Shown: positions 33,696-46,399 of the stretch, piece by piece
Layout: every line of letters starts with the position of its first letter
Numbering within the stretch: position 1 is the stretch's first letter
Assembly (NCBI GenBank): GCA_026075535.2
Contig: AP026545.1
Coordinates: 186,001-250,000, forward strand
From: Tricholoma matsutake
Lineage: Eukaryota; Basidiomycota; Agaricomycetes; Agaricales; Tricholomataceae
DNA length: 64,000 nt
Direction of reading: 5' to 3'
Notes under the pieces: model-generated
Database searches by the model: none
What the model was told of the DNA's origin: nothing
What the model saw: the letters and a program-made list of their open reading frames with translations, nothing else
Made by a program: the position numbers and the translations under genes

Positions 33696-35298
33696 TCAGG
33701 CATCAACAACAATGTGATTATGTGATAGGAAAGGTAGTCCAAGGATCATAGGATGGCAAAGCTTAGGTGCAACAAGAGCACAAACAGTGCAAGTGGAATA
33801 CAAATTTCTTTGATCATGCAATTTGAGTTTGACCCAGTGGGTCAGCGAGACATCAGATGAGCTAGAAGATTTATCAAAGAACGCTCCTGAGATGGGGAAA
33901 GGGTGAGGTAACAAACAAGTAGTCATGCATAAATGAGAGATGACCTCTTCTTTGATCAAAACTGCAGGAGAACCATGGTCAATTAATGCAGAAACTTCAA
34001 CATGAGACAAGGTAGAAGCATCCATATCCACTGTGCACTCCCACAGGAGGTGGGGTTTGAAGAAAGGAATGTGCATGCTTACCAAGTCATTGGAGTCATG
34101 CGAGAGGTCACTGTCCTCCCCACCAATAATGGAACTCTCATTTGGCAGGTAAACAGCAGCGATAGGATATGATGACATGCCTAAAACACTCATGATGGGC
34201 AGAGCGGGTGGAATGGTATTGGGTTGAGGTAGCATGGTGTTGTAAACATTGTTTGACAAGGACACTGCACCCACTGTTGTGCCCTGTTCAGCTCGTGGAA
34301 TTGGAAATGCAGGCAGCTTGATCCATTTACATGCCTCATTTACAGTTGGCATTGATCGCTCCATGTATCCATCTCCAGATGGGAAATTGCAAGTGTGTCC
34401 ATCCAGCATGTAAAACCCACCGCACTTCTTGCACCCATTGTAGGCCTCAAGGTATTTTTGTTTGCAATCAGTTTTGGGTGGATGTGCAGTGGATGACAAC
34501 ATAGCATTACGAGAAGTGTTTGCTGCCTGGGCACAAGAGAATGGTGCTCGTCTAGTTCCATCTGCCAGTCTTACAGTAGAGCTTGACCATTTCAAGCTCC
34601 TTTCAGCCTCGTTTGTGAGCAGTTCTATCTTCAATGAGCTTTTGGTCCAGCTTGGTCAACAGATTGACGAAGCTCTGCAGCTTGTTTTCTGCCTTCAAAG
34701 CATTCATGGCAGCTTTTGCAATGATGGCTGCAGTGGCAGCTTCAGGGTCAACAACTGTGTCGATGTTCTCATCAGTCTCGTCATCAGAGGACTCATAATT
34801 GTCCTTCCATTGGTCAAAGGCAGCAGCAAGCTCAGGTGAGATGTTAGATTTGATTTGTGTGTGAAGTTGGGTAGGAGAAAGATGGAATTGAGAGTTTTTG
34901 AGCAGAAGGTTGTCTTGGCACATTGAGTCTATGAAATCAGAGAAGGGTGTCTCGCTTTGCTTCGTAGATCGTACCTTTCGGGCAAGCTCCTGTTGCCAGC
35001 ACTTAGGCAACCAGTGCAAACAAACTTTGATCATGAAGTCCATGAAGGAGAGTACCAACAGGAGTTCTTGTTGCGATTGGTACCAATCCGAGAACAGTGG
35101 GTCTTCAAAAGAGTATACAATGTGGTCAACAAAACCTTCAGCTTCGAGTCCATCCTTGTTGTGAAGGTATCCATGTGCATGGTGCTCGAACTGGTGCAGC
35201 AGTTCAGGAGTCATGGTTCCAGCAGAGATCATGGGGTGCTTGCCATTGTTGAGGCTTAGGACAGTGTTAGATGTAGTGGAAGACATGGTTATAGCCAA
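33696..35298 (-). pseudogene. LTR-retrotransposon gag-protease remnant
   Basis: The frame from 35298 to 34603 gives a gag-like protein (ELLHQFEHHAHGYLHNKDG, WYQSQQELLL, CQDNLLLKNSQFHL, an acidic DDETDEN stretch). Overlapping it by 32 bp in another frame, 34634 to 33696 encodes a zinc-knuckle-like CKKCGGFYMLDGHTC (about 34420) and an aspartic protease-like domain (ALIDHGSPAVLI, about 33970; LGLPFLSHNHIVVD at the end). The catalytic Asp-Ser/Thr-Gly triad appears as Asp-His-Gly, seen in some fungal element proteins but possibly non-catalytic. Reverse transcriptase is absent. A frameshift or splice joins the two frames. Confidence 0.6.
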
Positions 35299-35337
35299 GG
35301 GGATACTATAATAATTGTCTGAAGAGGAAGATGAAGC

Positions 35338-35676
35338 TCATCTGCATCTGGGCAGTGAGGAGTTTACAGCTATGTCAGCATAGTTTGTCACAACATTAAC
35401 AGGAGGGGTTTGAATATGTGCATCATTTGTTACAATGGAGGCAAGGTGAGGTGGTGGAGTGGAAGATCCGGCTATATGGGTGTCATTTGTCATGATGGTG
35501 GCAAGGCGAGGTGGGAGAGTGGAAGATGCAGGTATATGTGCATCGTTTGTTATGACAGAGGCAGGCAACAAAGATGAACTAGCAGTGTCTGTGGTGTTTT
35601 GATTGTCTGCACTGTCTGTGATCTCAAGTGTGGCCAAAGAAGAGCATGTGGCATCTGCTGGGAAGGTGTTCCTCAC
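35338..35676 (-). CDS. ORF with 20-residue tandem repeats
   Basis: A 112-codon frame contains three to four units of about 20 residues, each with a TNDAHI core followed by SST-Pro-Pro-Pro/Arg-Leu-Ala. They correspond to a 60-bp repeat at about 35410-35570. It lies directly upstream of the gag-like frame on the same strand and may be its leader or an artefact of the repeat. Function unknown. Confidence 0.35.
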   Translation of the reverse strand: MRNTFPADATCSSLATLEITDSADNQNTTDTASSSLLPASVITNDAHIPASSTLPPRLATIMTNDTHIAGSSTPPPHLASIVTNDAHIQTPPVNVVTNYADIAVNSSLPRCR

Positions 35677-36304
35677 CCTACTATGAGTAGTAAGGGGGAT
35701 AGAGATGGACAGTTGTCAAGACAGTGTTCAACTGTCATTACCACGGGGTTATTAGCAATATAAATATGCATCCTTGTTTCTGTTTAAAAAAAAAAGTGAA
35801 AGCCTATCCCTTAATTGGGATAGGAAACACTGGGGATGGATGTAAAGAGAGAAAAGAACAATTGTACTCACTTCTAATCACATGATATAACAGGACAACA
35901 ACATGTATTTAGGAGTGAGGGACAATACAAAAGCTGAGTATGAGGGGAAAAGGAAGCTGATGTAAGCCAGGCTTACATGTATCCTACTGAACACCACTGT
36001 GTTCAACAGAATACCACCATATACCACCAAACACTACTGTGTTCCACAGAATACCACTGTATCCCACCAATCACCACCTTGACAGATTGATATTTTTTTC
36101 AATACTCCAGTGCTCCTCATGCTGTCATGAGGTGCAGGTTTTCTTTCTCTTGCAATCTGTTATCACAGTCATGTTCTACAGAATGCCAAGTGTTCTATTC
36201 CCTTGTTGCAAACACTACTGTACAGTTCACAAAATACCATTATGTTTCAGTTTTGAACTCTAAATGGTAGGGTTTAAGCTCCCAATCTTCTGTGACCTGT
36301 GAGT
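35677..36304. other. No recognisable gene; short ACCA-type repeats
   Basis: AT-rich sequence with repeated ATACCACC/GTGTTC motifs around 35985-36075. It ends at the target site of Ty3 element 2. Confidence 0.4.
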
Positions 36305-36309
36305 CCTTT

Positions 36310-36735
36310 TGTAAGGGGACTAGGGGGGTGCCCTGTGTGTTTTTCCTATTTTTTATGTTCGTCCTATATTTTTCCCCACCTCATTTCCTTCTATTCTTCA
36401 TTTTCTATGATTTTTCCGGATTTTATTACTAATTTTCCCTTGCTATCATGCTTGTACATGTTGACACTTTTATATTTAGAGGCGGAGTACCCCTTCCGAC
36501 ACATACCCCTTGGTATGATGTCATTCGGCGGCCTTGATCCGCCTATCTCCGCCTTTTTCTATTTTTAGATTATATTTGATTTTTGTCGTCTTCACATATA
36601 CTGGGCATCAGCAAGGGGATCCTTAGAGTTTTCTCTTCGGATTTCCCTTTGCTAGGTGTGTCCCCAATGCCTGTATTATGTAGTATAATTTTAACTTCGG
36701 ATTTCCCTTTGCTAGAGGCTTAGGTTGCCCTTATA
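36310..36735 (+). repeat. 5' LTR of Ty3 element 2
   Basis: 426 bp, starting one base after the CCTTT target copy. CpG sites lost in the 3' LTR are still present here. Immediately downstream GTAGAAAACTCTC resembles the leader next to the LTR of element 3. Confidence 0.95.
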
Positions 36736-36901
36736 GTAGAAAACTCTCCCCTAAGGCCCGAAAATCGCGAACGCGCTGCCCAAGATAGGCAGGTACGGAC
36801 TGGATGACGCTTCCCAAAGCTCCACAGAGTCCCTACACACCGTTCCAGATAATCTCGCCTTTATTACGCTGCCATTTTCGCCAAACGCGCTTCCTAGCGA
36901 C

Positions 36902-39900
36902 ATGGACGCATCAGAACGCTTCGACGCACTTGAAAGCGACGTTTCCGGAATGCGTGGGCAACTCGACTCGCTTAAATCTACGATTGAAAACTTCGTTAGG
37001 ACCCTCCAGGCTAACCCTATGACTAATAGTTCCCCCTTTACGACTCCAAGCGCACCCAACAATGACGTTTTGCCAAACACATCCACTAAGGAACGTGCCC
37101 AGATCAAACTGTCCCCCCCCACCGAATTTAATGGTGCACGTGTGCAGGGACATGCATTCCTTAATTCCTGTGAGTTATACATTAGTCTCCAGTCACATCA
37201 ATTCGTCGATGAGGCTGCAAAAATTTATTGGGCCTTCACATACATGAAATCTGAACGCGCCTATCTCTATGTGGACCATATCCTACGTCAAACTAAAGAA
37301 CTTGGTTCTCTACCTTTCTCCACTTGGGGTGACTTTCGAGCTGAGTTCGTACACCACTTCTGCCCCCTCAATGAATGCCACCGAGCAGTGACACGACTTG
37401 AGTCATCCGCTTACCACCAGGGAAGTCAATCCGTGGACGACTATATCGATGAGTTCAAGGATTTGGTGGACATGGCAGGATATGGGAGTGGGTTACCAGT
37501 GGTGGTGAAGTTCCAACGGGGGCTCAACCGAGAAATTCAGGACCAGATTGCACAGATGTTGGAAGGGCACCCAGCAGACGATGATATCCTTGCTTGGTAT
37601 GAAGCTGCTTCACTCTGTGACAAGAACCGACTCACAAATGCGGTGTTTAATGCTGCATTCCGTGCTCCAACTACCACTCATACACCCTACACCTTCAATT
37701 GAAGCCTCCCCCGCCCTAACCCCATTCCTGTTTGTCAAACTCCCACGCCAGCCATCAATGTCCCAGTACCAATGGATGTTGATGCAGCCCGCAGCCGTGC
37801 ACGTAAGTTGGATCTCTGCTACCATTGTGGGGAACCTGGACACAGGGCTGGAGCATGTCCCCATCGTCAGGATATCCGCATGCTCACCCCCGAGGGACGA
37901 GACGAACTCCTGCAAGATTTGTTGGCGCTTGTAGATGTTGAGGAAGCAAAGGATCAAGTTGTAGAGGAGCAGGATTTTCCTATTCGCAGCGAGTGAATCG
38001 TACACCCTCACTGCCTGTCCATAACCACTTTTAAGTCTTGTCAGTTGAATCCCTGGAGAATGAATCCATTTCTGTGACTGCTCCCCTCTCCGACCCTTCA
38101 AAGTTGGCTAAAGACGTACCTGCTCTCCCCATCTCTCCTTCTACTCCACGTCCCAAAATTAAATCATGGGAGCGTAAACTACCATGCAAGTATATTTTGG
38201 CATCCACTCCCTCTGCACATTCCTTAAACCTAGCCATCGAACTGCAGACGACCGACACTGGACAGATACCCGGTGTCTCTGCGCTCCTGGACTCTGGTGC
38301 GACTGGTCTCTTCATTGATTCCCATCTGGTACAACAACATCGCCTAAATACTCGCTCACTCTCACATCTGATACCTGTATATAACGTGGATGGATCCCCA
38401 AATGAAGCTGGTGCCTTCCGAGAGGTTGCAGACCTGGTTCTCCATTACAAAGATCATAGTGAGCATGCCCTTTTTGCTGTCACTCAATTAGGAAAGCAAA
38501 AGGTGATTTTGGGATATCCATGGCTTCGAGACCATAACCCAGAGGTCGACTGGTGTACTGGGGAGGTTACCATGAGCCAATGTCCATCCCGCTGTCGGAC
38601 GTGTTTCACAGAAGCCAGGTAAGAACATTGTGGACAGAAGGTGGCAATATGATGTACTCAGAAGTGTCATGCTGGACCCCTGCCTATACCTGAAGTGGAA
38701 TTGGAAGGGGTTCCTGATCTAATGCCGGACTTGGATGATGATGAGGAGGACCCAGAGGAAGTGGAGGAGGGTGATCGGATCTTCTACACTGCGATTTGCT
38801 CATCGCATGAGGTGTGTGCCACATCGAACATATCCCAATGCCTCGCCAAGGCCTTCCACAAAAACAACACTGCTAAATCCTCTACTAACTCCTTACTCCC
38901 TCATCTCCATGAGTTTGAAGACGTGTTCTCCAAGGAGTCATTCGACTCTCTTCCTGCGCGCAAGCCATGGGATCACGCGATCAAACTCACCCCCGGCACA
39001 ACCCCTTCATCCTGCAAGGTCTATCCTCTCTCTCCGGAAGAACAATGGCAGCTTGACCAGTTCATCGATGAGCACCTGGCCTCTGGATGTATTCGACCAT
39101 CAAAGTCACCCATGGCCTCTCCCTTTTTCTTTGTCAAGAAGAAGGATGGTTCACTTTGACCGGGTCAAGACTACAGAAGGCTCAACAACATCACGGTCAA
39201 AAATCGCTACCCACTACCCCTCATCTCCGAACTCGTAAACCAGCTCCATGGAGCCCGATACTTCACCAAGCTCGATGTCCATTGGGGCTATAATAATGTG
39301 AGGATAAAGGAGGGAGATGAGTGGAAGGCAGCCTTTTGTACCAACCGTGGTCTTTTTGAACCACTTGTCATGTTCTTTGGCCTTACTAATAGCCCTGCCA
39401 CCTTTCAGATCATGATGAACAACATCTTCCATGACCTCATCATTGAAGGTGTTGTCTGCATCTATCTCGATGACATCCTCATCTTCACTCGCATAGTTGA
39501 AGAGCACCGTCGCATCACGCACCTCGTCCTAGAGTGACTTTGATGGTACAAACTCTACCTTCGTCAGGACAAATGCGCATTTGAAAGGACCAAGATCAAG
39601 TACCTCAGCCTGATTATCTTGGAGGGTCAAGTGGAGATGGATCCTATCAAGGTAAACGGGGTCACAGCTTGGCCAACGCCCATGAACAAGAAGGAGGTGC
39701 AGTCTTTTTTGGGCTTCATCAATTTCTATTGGCGTTTTATCAAGGATTTCTCACATCATGCACAACCACTGTTTGACTTGACAGGACAGGGGGCATGGAG
39801 GTGGGATAATGCACAACAGGAGGCATTCAAAAAGCTTAAGGAGATGGTCACTTCCACTCCGATCCTTACCTTTGCTGACGATTCACGTCCTTTTCATGTA

Positions 39901-41895
39901 GAAGCCGACAGTTCTGACTTTGCGATGGGTGCCATGTTGTCTCAGCAGTCTCCGGAGGACCAGAAGTGGCATCCTGTTGCGTTCTACTCCAAAAGCCTTA
40001 GTGCTGTAGAGCAAAACTACAAGATCCATGACAAGGAGATGTTGGTGATAATGTGTGCGCTTGAGGAGTGGCGACACTTCCTCGAGGGTGCCCAACACAA
40101 GGTGGAAATTTGGACAGATCACAAGAATCTCGAGTACTTCATGATGGCCAAGAAATTGAACTGTTGTCAAGCTCGTTGGTCCCTGTATCTATCTAGATTC
40201 GACTTCTCCTTGCACCACCATCCGGGTCGCAGCATGGGGAAGACCGATGCCCTATCCCGACGTGCAGACCATGGGGATGGCAGTGGTGACAACCAAAACA
40301 TTGTGCTGTTGCAGCCAGACCTGTTCACCATTCGGGCACTGGAAGGCATCGCACCCCAGGGCGAGGAGAAGGACATCCTACATGACATTTGTCATGCAAA
40401 CCATAGCGGTTTACATGAGGATGTTGTCGCCCAAGCTGTTAAAGAACTGAGGAAGGGATCGACCCTTTCCTTACGTGCAGCAGAGTGGGCTGAAAAGGAG
40501 GACTTGTTGTATTTCAGGGATCGCATCTATGTTCCCAATGACCCAGACCTTCGCCGGCGCATCATATCCCAACACCATGACTCACAGATTGCTGGCCACC
40601 CCGGATGCTGGAAGACCTTGGAGCTCACCTCACGGAACTATTGGTGGCCACAAATGTCATGGCTCATTGGTCAGTATTGTTGCACTTGTGACCTTTGCTT
40701 ACGCACCAAGGTTCCTGGTCGCAAGCCTACTGGTGAGCTACACCCTCTTCCTGTTCCAGAGAGTTGTTGGGATGTTGTTAGTGTCGACTTTGTGGTGGAA
40801 TTGCCAGAGTCAAACGGGTTTGATGCGGTGATGTGCACAGTTGACTCAGTGGGAAAATGTGCTCACTTCATTCCCACTCATACCACTGTCAGTGCCCTAG
40901 GTGCCGCTCGACTCTACCTCCACCACATGTGGAAATTACATGGACTTCCTGGTGCCTTCCTCTTGGATCGTGGCCCTCAGTTCATGGCAGAGTTCACTTG
41001 TGAGCTGTACCGACTCCTGGGGATCAAACTCCTCGCTTCAACCGCTTATCACCCACAAACTGATGGCCAGATGGAGTGAGTCAACCAGGAACTGGAGCGG
41101 TACATCCGCCTCTTTGTCAATGAATGCCAGGACGATTGGGATGATCTCCTTCCTTTGGCCGAGTTCGGATACAACAACCATGTCCATGCTTCCACTCAAC
41201 AGACCCCTTTCCTCTTAGACACTGGATGACATCCACGCATGGGATTTGAACCTCGCCAAACTCCCTCACACATCGAGATGGTGAATGAGTTCACAGAATG
41301 CATGAGGGATAGCTTGGAGGAGGCAAGGGCAGCCTTAGCAAGGGCGAAGGATGACATGGCACGATTTTACAACCAACGCCACTCCCCAACCCCTCAGTAC
41401 AAGGTTGGTGATTGAGTTTATCTTGACTCCAGTGACATCTCCACTACACGTCCATCCAAGAAACTCACTCATCGCTTCTTGGGACCTTTCCCCATTGTCA
41501 AGTGCATTGGAACGCATGCCTATCGTCTACACCTCCCAGCCTCCATGTCCAGACTCCATCCTGTCTTCCATGTCGTCAAATTGCTTCCAGCTCCCCCAGA
41601 TCCGTTCCCAGGACGCCATTCACACCCACCACCACCACCTACAGTGATTGAGGGAGAACCCCAATACAAAGTTGAGTCAATCTTGGACAGCTGTTTGCGT
41701 TGAGGAAAACTCCAGTATTTGGTACATTGGAAGGGTTATGGGTATGAGGAGAACTCATGGGTCAAAGAGTCTGATGTAAATGCCCCTCAGTTAATCACGG
41801 AATTCCACCGACGGCACACTGCTGCACCGTGTCGCATTCAAGTCACAGACTTTGGTCATATGCAATTTCAAATGCATCAGGGCGATGTATCTTAG
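36902..41895 (+). pseudogene. Ty3 element 2 gag-pol, inactivated by point stops
   Basis: Gag (ATG at 36902) has the retrotransposon gag domain (YINLSP-like start near 37110 to 37640) and a perfect CCHC knuckle (CYHCGEPGHRAGAC). After a frameshift near 37975 pol stays in one frame to 41895: protease LLDSGATGLF (38290), reverse transcriptase with YLDD (39466), RNase H (39880-40250), HHCC integrase with its DDE residues (VDF, LDRG, QME), and a C-terminal chromodomain (YKVESILD, YLVHWKGYG, 41667-41740). Stops are TAA 38032 and 38620 and TGA 37700, 38650, 39157, 39535, 39541, 41077, 41227, 41413 and 41701. Most TGAs replace arginine; that at 41413 replaces tryptophan. Confidence 0.94.
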
Positions 41896-41906
41896 AGAGG
41901 GGGTGA

Positions 41907-42332
41907 TGTAAGGGGACTAGGGGGGTGCCCTGTGTGTTTTTCCTATTTTTTATGTTTGTCCTATATTTTTCCCCACCTCATTTCCTTCTATTCTTCATTT
42001 TCTATGATTTTTCCGGATTTTATTACTAATTTTCCCTTGCTATCATGCTTGTACATGTTGACACTTTTATATTTAGAGGCGGAGTACCCCTTCCGACACA
42101 TACCCCTTGGTATGATGTCATTCAGCGGCCTTGATCCACCTATCTCTGCCTTTTTCTATTTTTAGGTTATATTTGATTTTTGTTGTCTTCACATATACTG
42201 GGCATCAGCAAGGGGATCCTTAGAGTTTTCTCTTTGGATTTCCCTTTGCTAGGTGTGTCCCCAATGCCTGTATTATGTAGTATAATTTTAACTTCGGATT
42301 TCCCTTTGCTAGAGGCTTAGGTTGCCCTTATA
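41907..42332 (+). repeat. 3' LTR of Ty3 element 2
   Basis: 426 bp, same ends as the 5' LTR, followed directly by the CCTTT target copy. Confidence 0.95.
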
Positions 42333-42337
42333 CCTTT

Positions 42338-43498
42338 GCTATTTTTTATTTTATAACTCTATCTATGCTTCTCCAACTCAGTCTCACTCCAAGTTATATA
42401 TGCAGACAATACAATCTGAGTTCCCCACACCATCAAGTTGCAGAGCAATGCAGATGCAGAAAACTAGGCTAGCAGGATAATGTTATGATATTGCCTTAGC
42501 AGTATGATTACTATATGTTGCATATGATTTCTCATACTTCCCAAGTATGTTTTCTAAAGTATCTTGATAGTAATTGATATTTGTGTGGTTGATATTTCTC
42601 AAATACTTCTTTTTAAATATCATATCAGTATGAATCATAGCTGGAAAATCTTACCTTCATCATACTTTCACCTTACTGCTGTAGAGATACAATACAAATG
42701 TCTTCTCTATTTTTCAATTATTCTAGTAGAAAATACTGTAACAATCCTGTGTCTTATATTTTAATAGCATCATGGAAGTATCTTGAGGTACTGTAACAAT
42801 CCTGTGTCTTATATTTTAATAGCATCATGGAAGTATCTTGAGGTAGCATTCATTTAACTTAGAATACTGTCAAAATATTTACACTATACATTTCTAGTTA
42901 TCCAGTGAAAATATTTTGCTTTTATTTGAGCCAGTAATGTGACAATAACATGACAGATTTCCTAAGTATTGCTTGAATATGCCCACAGAAATATGTGAAC
43001 AATATGGTATATCTGGTATTCAATATTTCTTTGATATCTTACTCTCAGTATCTTACTGGTATCTTGACAACCAGTTGGGAGTATCTTGAATGCATTTTTA
43101 CAATATCTTTCTAATTTTGCTCAATACTGACTTGATACTGATGTAATAATATCTGAGTAATTACTTAATGTTCTATCAAAATACTTATTGTTTAGTATTT
43201 TGACAGAATTAGGAATACTTTCAATATACTGATACAATACTTCATTAGGAATATCTTGCCCTGCACCCAGTGCATATTGATAAACCCCAAAATAGAATAA
43301 ATTTTACAAGGAATTGGTATGAAAATGTACCACTGAGGGGAGTGAAAAAAGAAGGTTTTTTCCTACAGGTTTTTTCCTACTTGTAAGGGATGAGTTGATG
43401 GGATGAATTCCTCACCAATTTGTCTGCAGTTCATACCACACTGAATTTATACTGTGGGATGGTATTCATCTTTATATGGCCAAAAATAACACCCACTA
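42338..43498. repeat. AT-rich, CpG-poor region with a 55-bp tandem duplication
   Basis: 42734-42788 and 42789-42843 are identical 55-bp units (TACTGTAACAATCCTGTGTC at the start). The surrounding 1.1 kb is very AT-rich, almost free of CpG, and peppered with AGTATCTTGA-like words. No gene is seen. Confidence 0.85.
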
Positions 43499-43885
43499 TG
43501 TAAGGGGACTAGGGGGGATTTAGGGGGGTGCTCTGTGTGTTTCTCCTATTTTTTATGTTCATCCCATATTTTTCCTCACTTCATTTCCTTCTGTTCTTCA
43601 TTTCCCCTTATCTTATTACTAATTTCCCTTTCTATCACATTTGTGCACGTTGACAGTTTTATATTTAGAGGTAGAGCACCCCTTCTGACATCTACCCCTT
43701 GGTATGATGTCATTCGGTAGCCTTGATCTACCTATCTCTGCCTTTTCTATTTTTAGATTATTATTAGATTTTTGCAGTCTTCACATATACTGGGCATTGG
43801 CAAAGGGGTCCTCAGAGTTTTTTCTCTTTGGATTTCCATTTGCTAGGTGTGCCTCCAATCCCCTAGAGGCTGAGGTTACCCTTAT
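43499..43885 (+). repeat. Solo LTR of the element 2 family
   Basis: It aligns along its length with the element 2 LTRs (TGTAAGGGGACTAGG start, CCCTTATA end) but is more diverged and has small indels. Flanks CACTA (43494-43498) and CACTT (43886-43890) are a near-perfect 5-bp duplication. The internal region was lost by LTR-LTR recombination. Confidence 0.85.
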
Positions 43886-44511
43886 ACACTTACCCATGTT
43901 GAATTTCACCAACCTTTGGGGGTGTTTAAGGGGAATGAAAGGCCCTTGCCAATAATGTTAAATGGTATGTTTTCATCATATTAGGGGCATTTTTGCACTG
44001 CTTTGGCTGGTTGAATTTCTCCTGTTTAGGAAGGGATTGTCAAACTGTTTATAGAATAGTTTCACCATGTTATCAGTGTAAATTTCAAGCAACTAATATA
44101 CAAAATCTACTCAAAAAAAAATCCCCTGGTGTTGGGGCCACTGTCCATTGCTGCTCACACCTGTGATCTACCTGTCTTTGCCTCATCTCCCCATCATCCC
44201 TTCAGCCCTCGTGTCCCTGTCCCCTGTTTTGTCATCCATCCCTTGTCAGCAGCTGCTGGGTCATTCCCTGTCATTGGTAGAGGTTTTTTGGGAACTGGCA
44301 GGTCATTTAAACCCTAGAATAGGGTTTAAACAATTGGCTAGCTGTCAAAATTAGATTAAATGGTAAGACTGGCTACATTCTTTGTCACTGGGAAACCAGG
44401 AAGGCCACCTGATGAACCTGGATTTAATTTTGAATTTCTGTTCAAAGTTTCTCTAAGCAATCACTTATCTGTGGTATGTATAATGTGGGCATTTAGGAAG
44501 TGTAATTATAA

Positions 44512-45085
44512 GGTATAAAGTTTGCATGAAATATGAAGGCTGATTCTTAGACTAGGTATTATGATTAGACTTTGTAATAACATTATAATATATTATCTCA
44601 TTTAGCAAATAGGCATCTTGGCAGGCCATTGGAAAGACCACAGTTATTATGGCAGATAAAAATCTAGTTGCTCATGTGGTGGGCATCTTGGCAGGCCAAT
44701 GGAGAGACCAAGATTATTCTGGCAGATAAAAATCTAGTTGCTCATGTAGTGGGCATCTTGGCAGCCCAATGGAGAGACCAAGGTTGTGATAGCAAATCAA
44801 AATGTAGTTGCTGATATAGTAGGCACAGTTATTTATTATGAGCTGCTAAAATGTGCACATTATCAACTCTTATCTTAGTGGGCATCCAAGATGCCCACTG
44901 CATGAACAACTGGATTTCATAATAACTGTGGTCTTTCCAATGGCCTGCCAAGATGCCCCTTTGCTAAATGAGATAGTATATTATAATGTCATTACAAAGT
45001 CTAATCATAATACCTAGTCTAAGAATCAGCCTTTATTTTTCATGCAAATTGGATCTACATGCAAACTTTCTACCTTTACTCCTGC
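44512..45085. mobile_element. Fold-back element with about 150-bp inverted arms and internal tandem repeats
   Basis: The left arm (about 44512-44660, GGCTGATTCTTAGACTAGGT and on through ATCTCATTTAGCAAA) is the near reverse complement of the right arm (about 44925-45085). Three tandem units of about 70 bp (GGGCATCTTGGCAGGCC, GATAAAAATCTAGTTGCTC) lie between 44628 and 44815. No transposase or clear target duplication was found. Confidence 0.8.
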
Positions 45086-45835
45086 ATCAGGAAAATCACT
45101 TTTTGACACAAGCTTTCCCAGGGTTAAAGGCTATTTCCCAGGACACATCAAGCACCCTAGAGCCCTGTGATGCCCTGTGCTGTATGAAAATATATTGTAA
45201 TTGCACTTCCAAGCATTTCAATTATATAATTTTAAAATCAATTTTAGGGGCACTGGGGGATGAAGGCCTCCTTGTCCCCTTGTCCTCCATTGTCCCATTG
45301 TCCTTCCCTGGCCCTCTTTGTCCTGCCATCACTGCCATTGACATCCCTGTTGTCTTGGCCTATTTTGTTTGGGTTTCTTCATCACCCCCTCATCACCCCA
45401 TCATCTCCCATCATCGTTCCATCATCCTGCTGTTGCTTGCCATCCTCGTTGGTGTTCCCCTGTCATTTTCGCCTTCCCTTGCTGCTGTTGTTCCTGTTTG
45501 TGTGGGTGCATTGGTCCAGCAGTTGCATTGTTGTAAGTGAGTATCTGTAAGTTGAAGTTAGGCAATGGCATGGGTAAACCCATGGGTGTCTGAATGCCAA
45601 CCTGTACCCATACCCTGGTGGGTCATCTACCCGTTGATGTGGGTATGGGTTGTTGCAGGTATTGTATATACAAGTAAACCTGTGTACACTATGCTATGCT
45701 ACAGTGTACTATGGCAAACACTACATATGTTGCATTTTAAGTAGTCTATGCCAAAGATCTTGCTGTGAGGCAATGGTATGGGCCTCTCATCTTTTCAGCA
45801 CCTTAAAGCGACATTAAAGTAGTATCAGAACAAGT

Positions 45836-46370
45836 ACAAGATCATGGTAAACTAATAAAAACTCACTGAGATAATATATCTATTTCAACCCTTTCTCCTG
45901 ACACAGATGTTGAGATTGAAATGAAACCAATGGGCAGTGCTCTTCATAGCTTTCAAACAATGTTGAAATAGGGTCAGATCAAGTCTGAGATCATGGTAAA
46001 CTAATAAAAACTCACTGAGATAATATATATCCATTTCAACCCCTTCTCCTGACACAGATGTTGAAATTGAAAAGAAACCAATAGGCGCTAGCCTCTCATC
46101 TCTTTATAGCCTTCAAATGATGTTGAAATAGTGTCAGATAAAGCCCAAGATCATGGTAAACTGATAAAAACTCACTGATATAATATATGTCCATTTCAAC
46201 CCCCTATCCTGACACAGATGTTGGGATTGCAAAGGAACAGCTATGCGCTGTCCTCTCGTCTCTTCATAGTCTTCAAACAATGTTCAACTAGTATCAGATC
46301 AAGTCCAAGATCATACAAAACAAATGAGAACTCACTGAGATATTGCTGTATGTCCATCTCAACATGAGCT
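45836..46370. repeat. Satellite-like tandem array, four units of 150-160 bp
   Basis: Units begin at ATCATGGTAAACTAATAAAA near 45841, 45990 and 46150, with a diverged fourth at 46310. Each contains CTCACTGAGATAATATAT, CTCCTGACACAGATGTTG and CTTCAAACAATGTT. Divergence increases towards the right end. Confidence 0.85.
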
Positions 46371-46399
46371 AGTGCGCCACTGCTTTGCATGGCAGTTCC

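Larger units (their letters stand above)
36310..42332 (+). mobile_element. Ty3-type LTR retrotransposon, element 2, recent insertion
   Basis: Two 426-bp LTRs (36310-36735, 41907-42332) start TGTAAGGGG and end CCCTTATA. A perfect 5-bp target duplication CCTTT flanks the element (36305-36309 and 42333-42337). By eye the LTRs differ at seven positions, six of them C/T or G/A changes at CpG sites. It is the youngest and most complete retroelement here. Confidence 0.96.

Noticed and set aside
45836..46370. Possible CRISPR-like array
   Set aside because: Units are contiguous 150-160-bp satellites without spacers, in a eukaryotic context.
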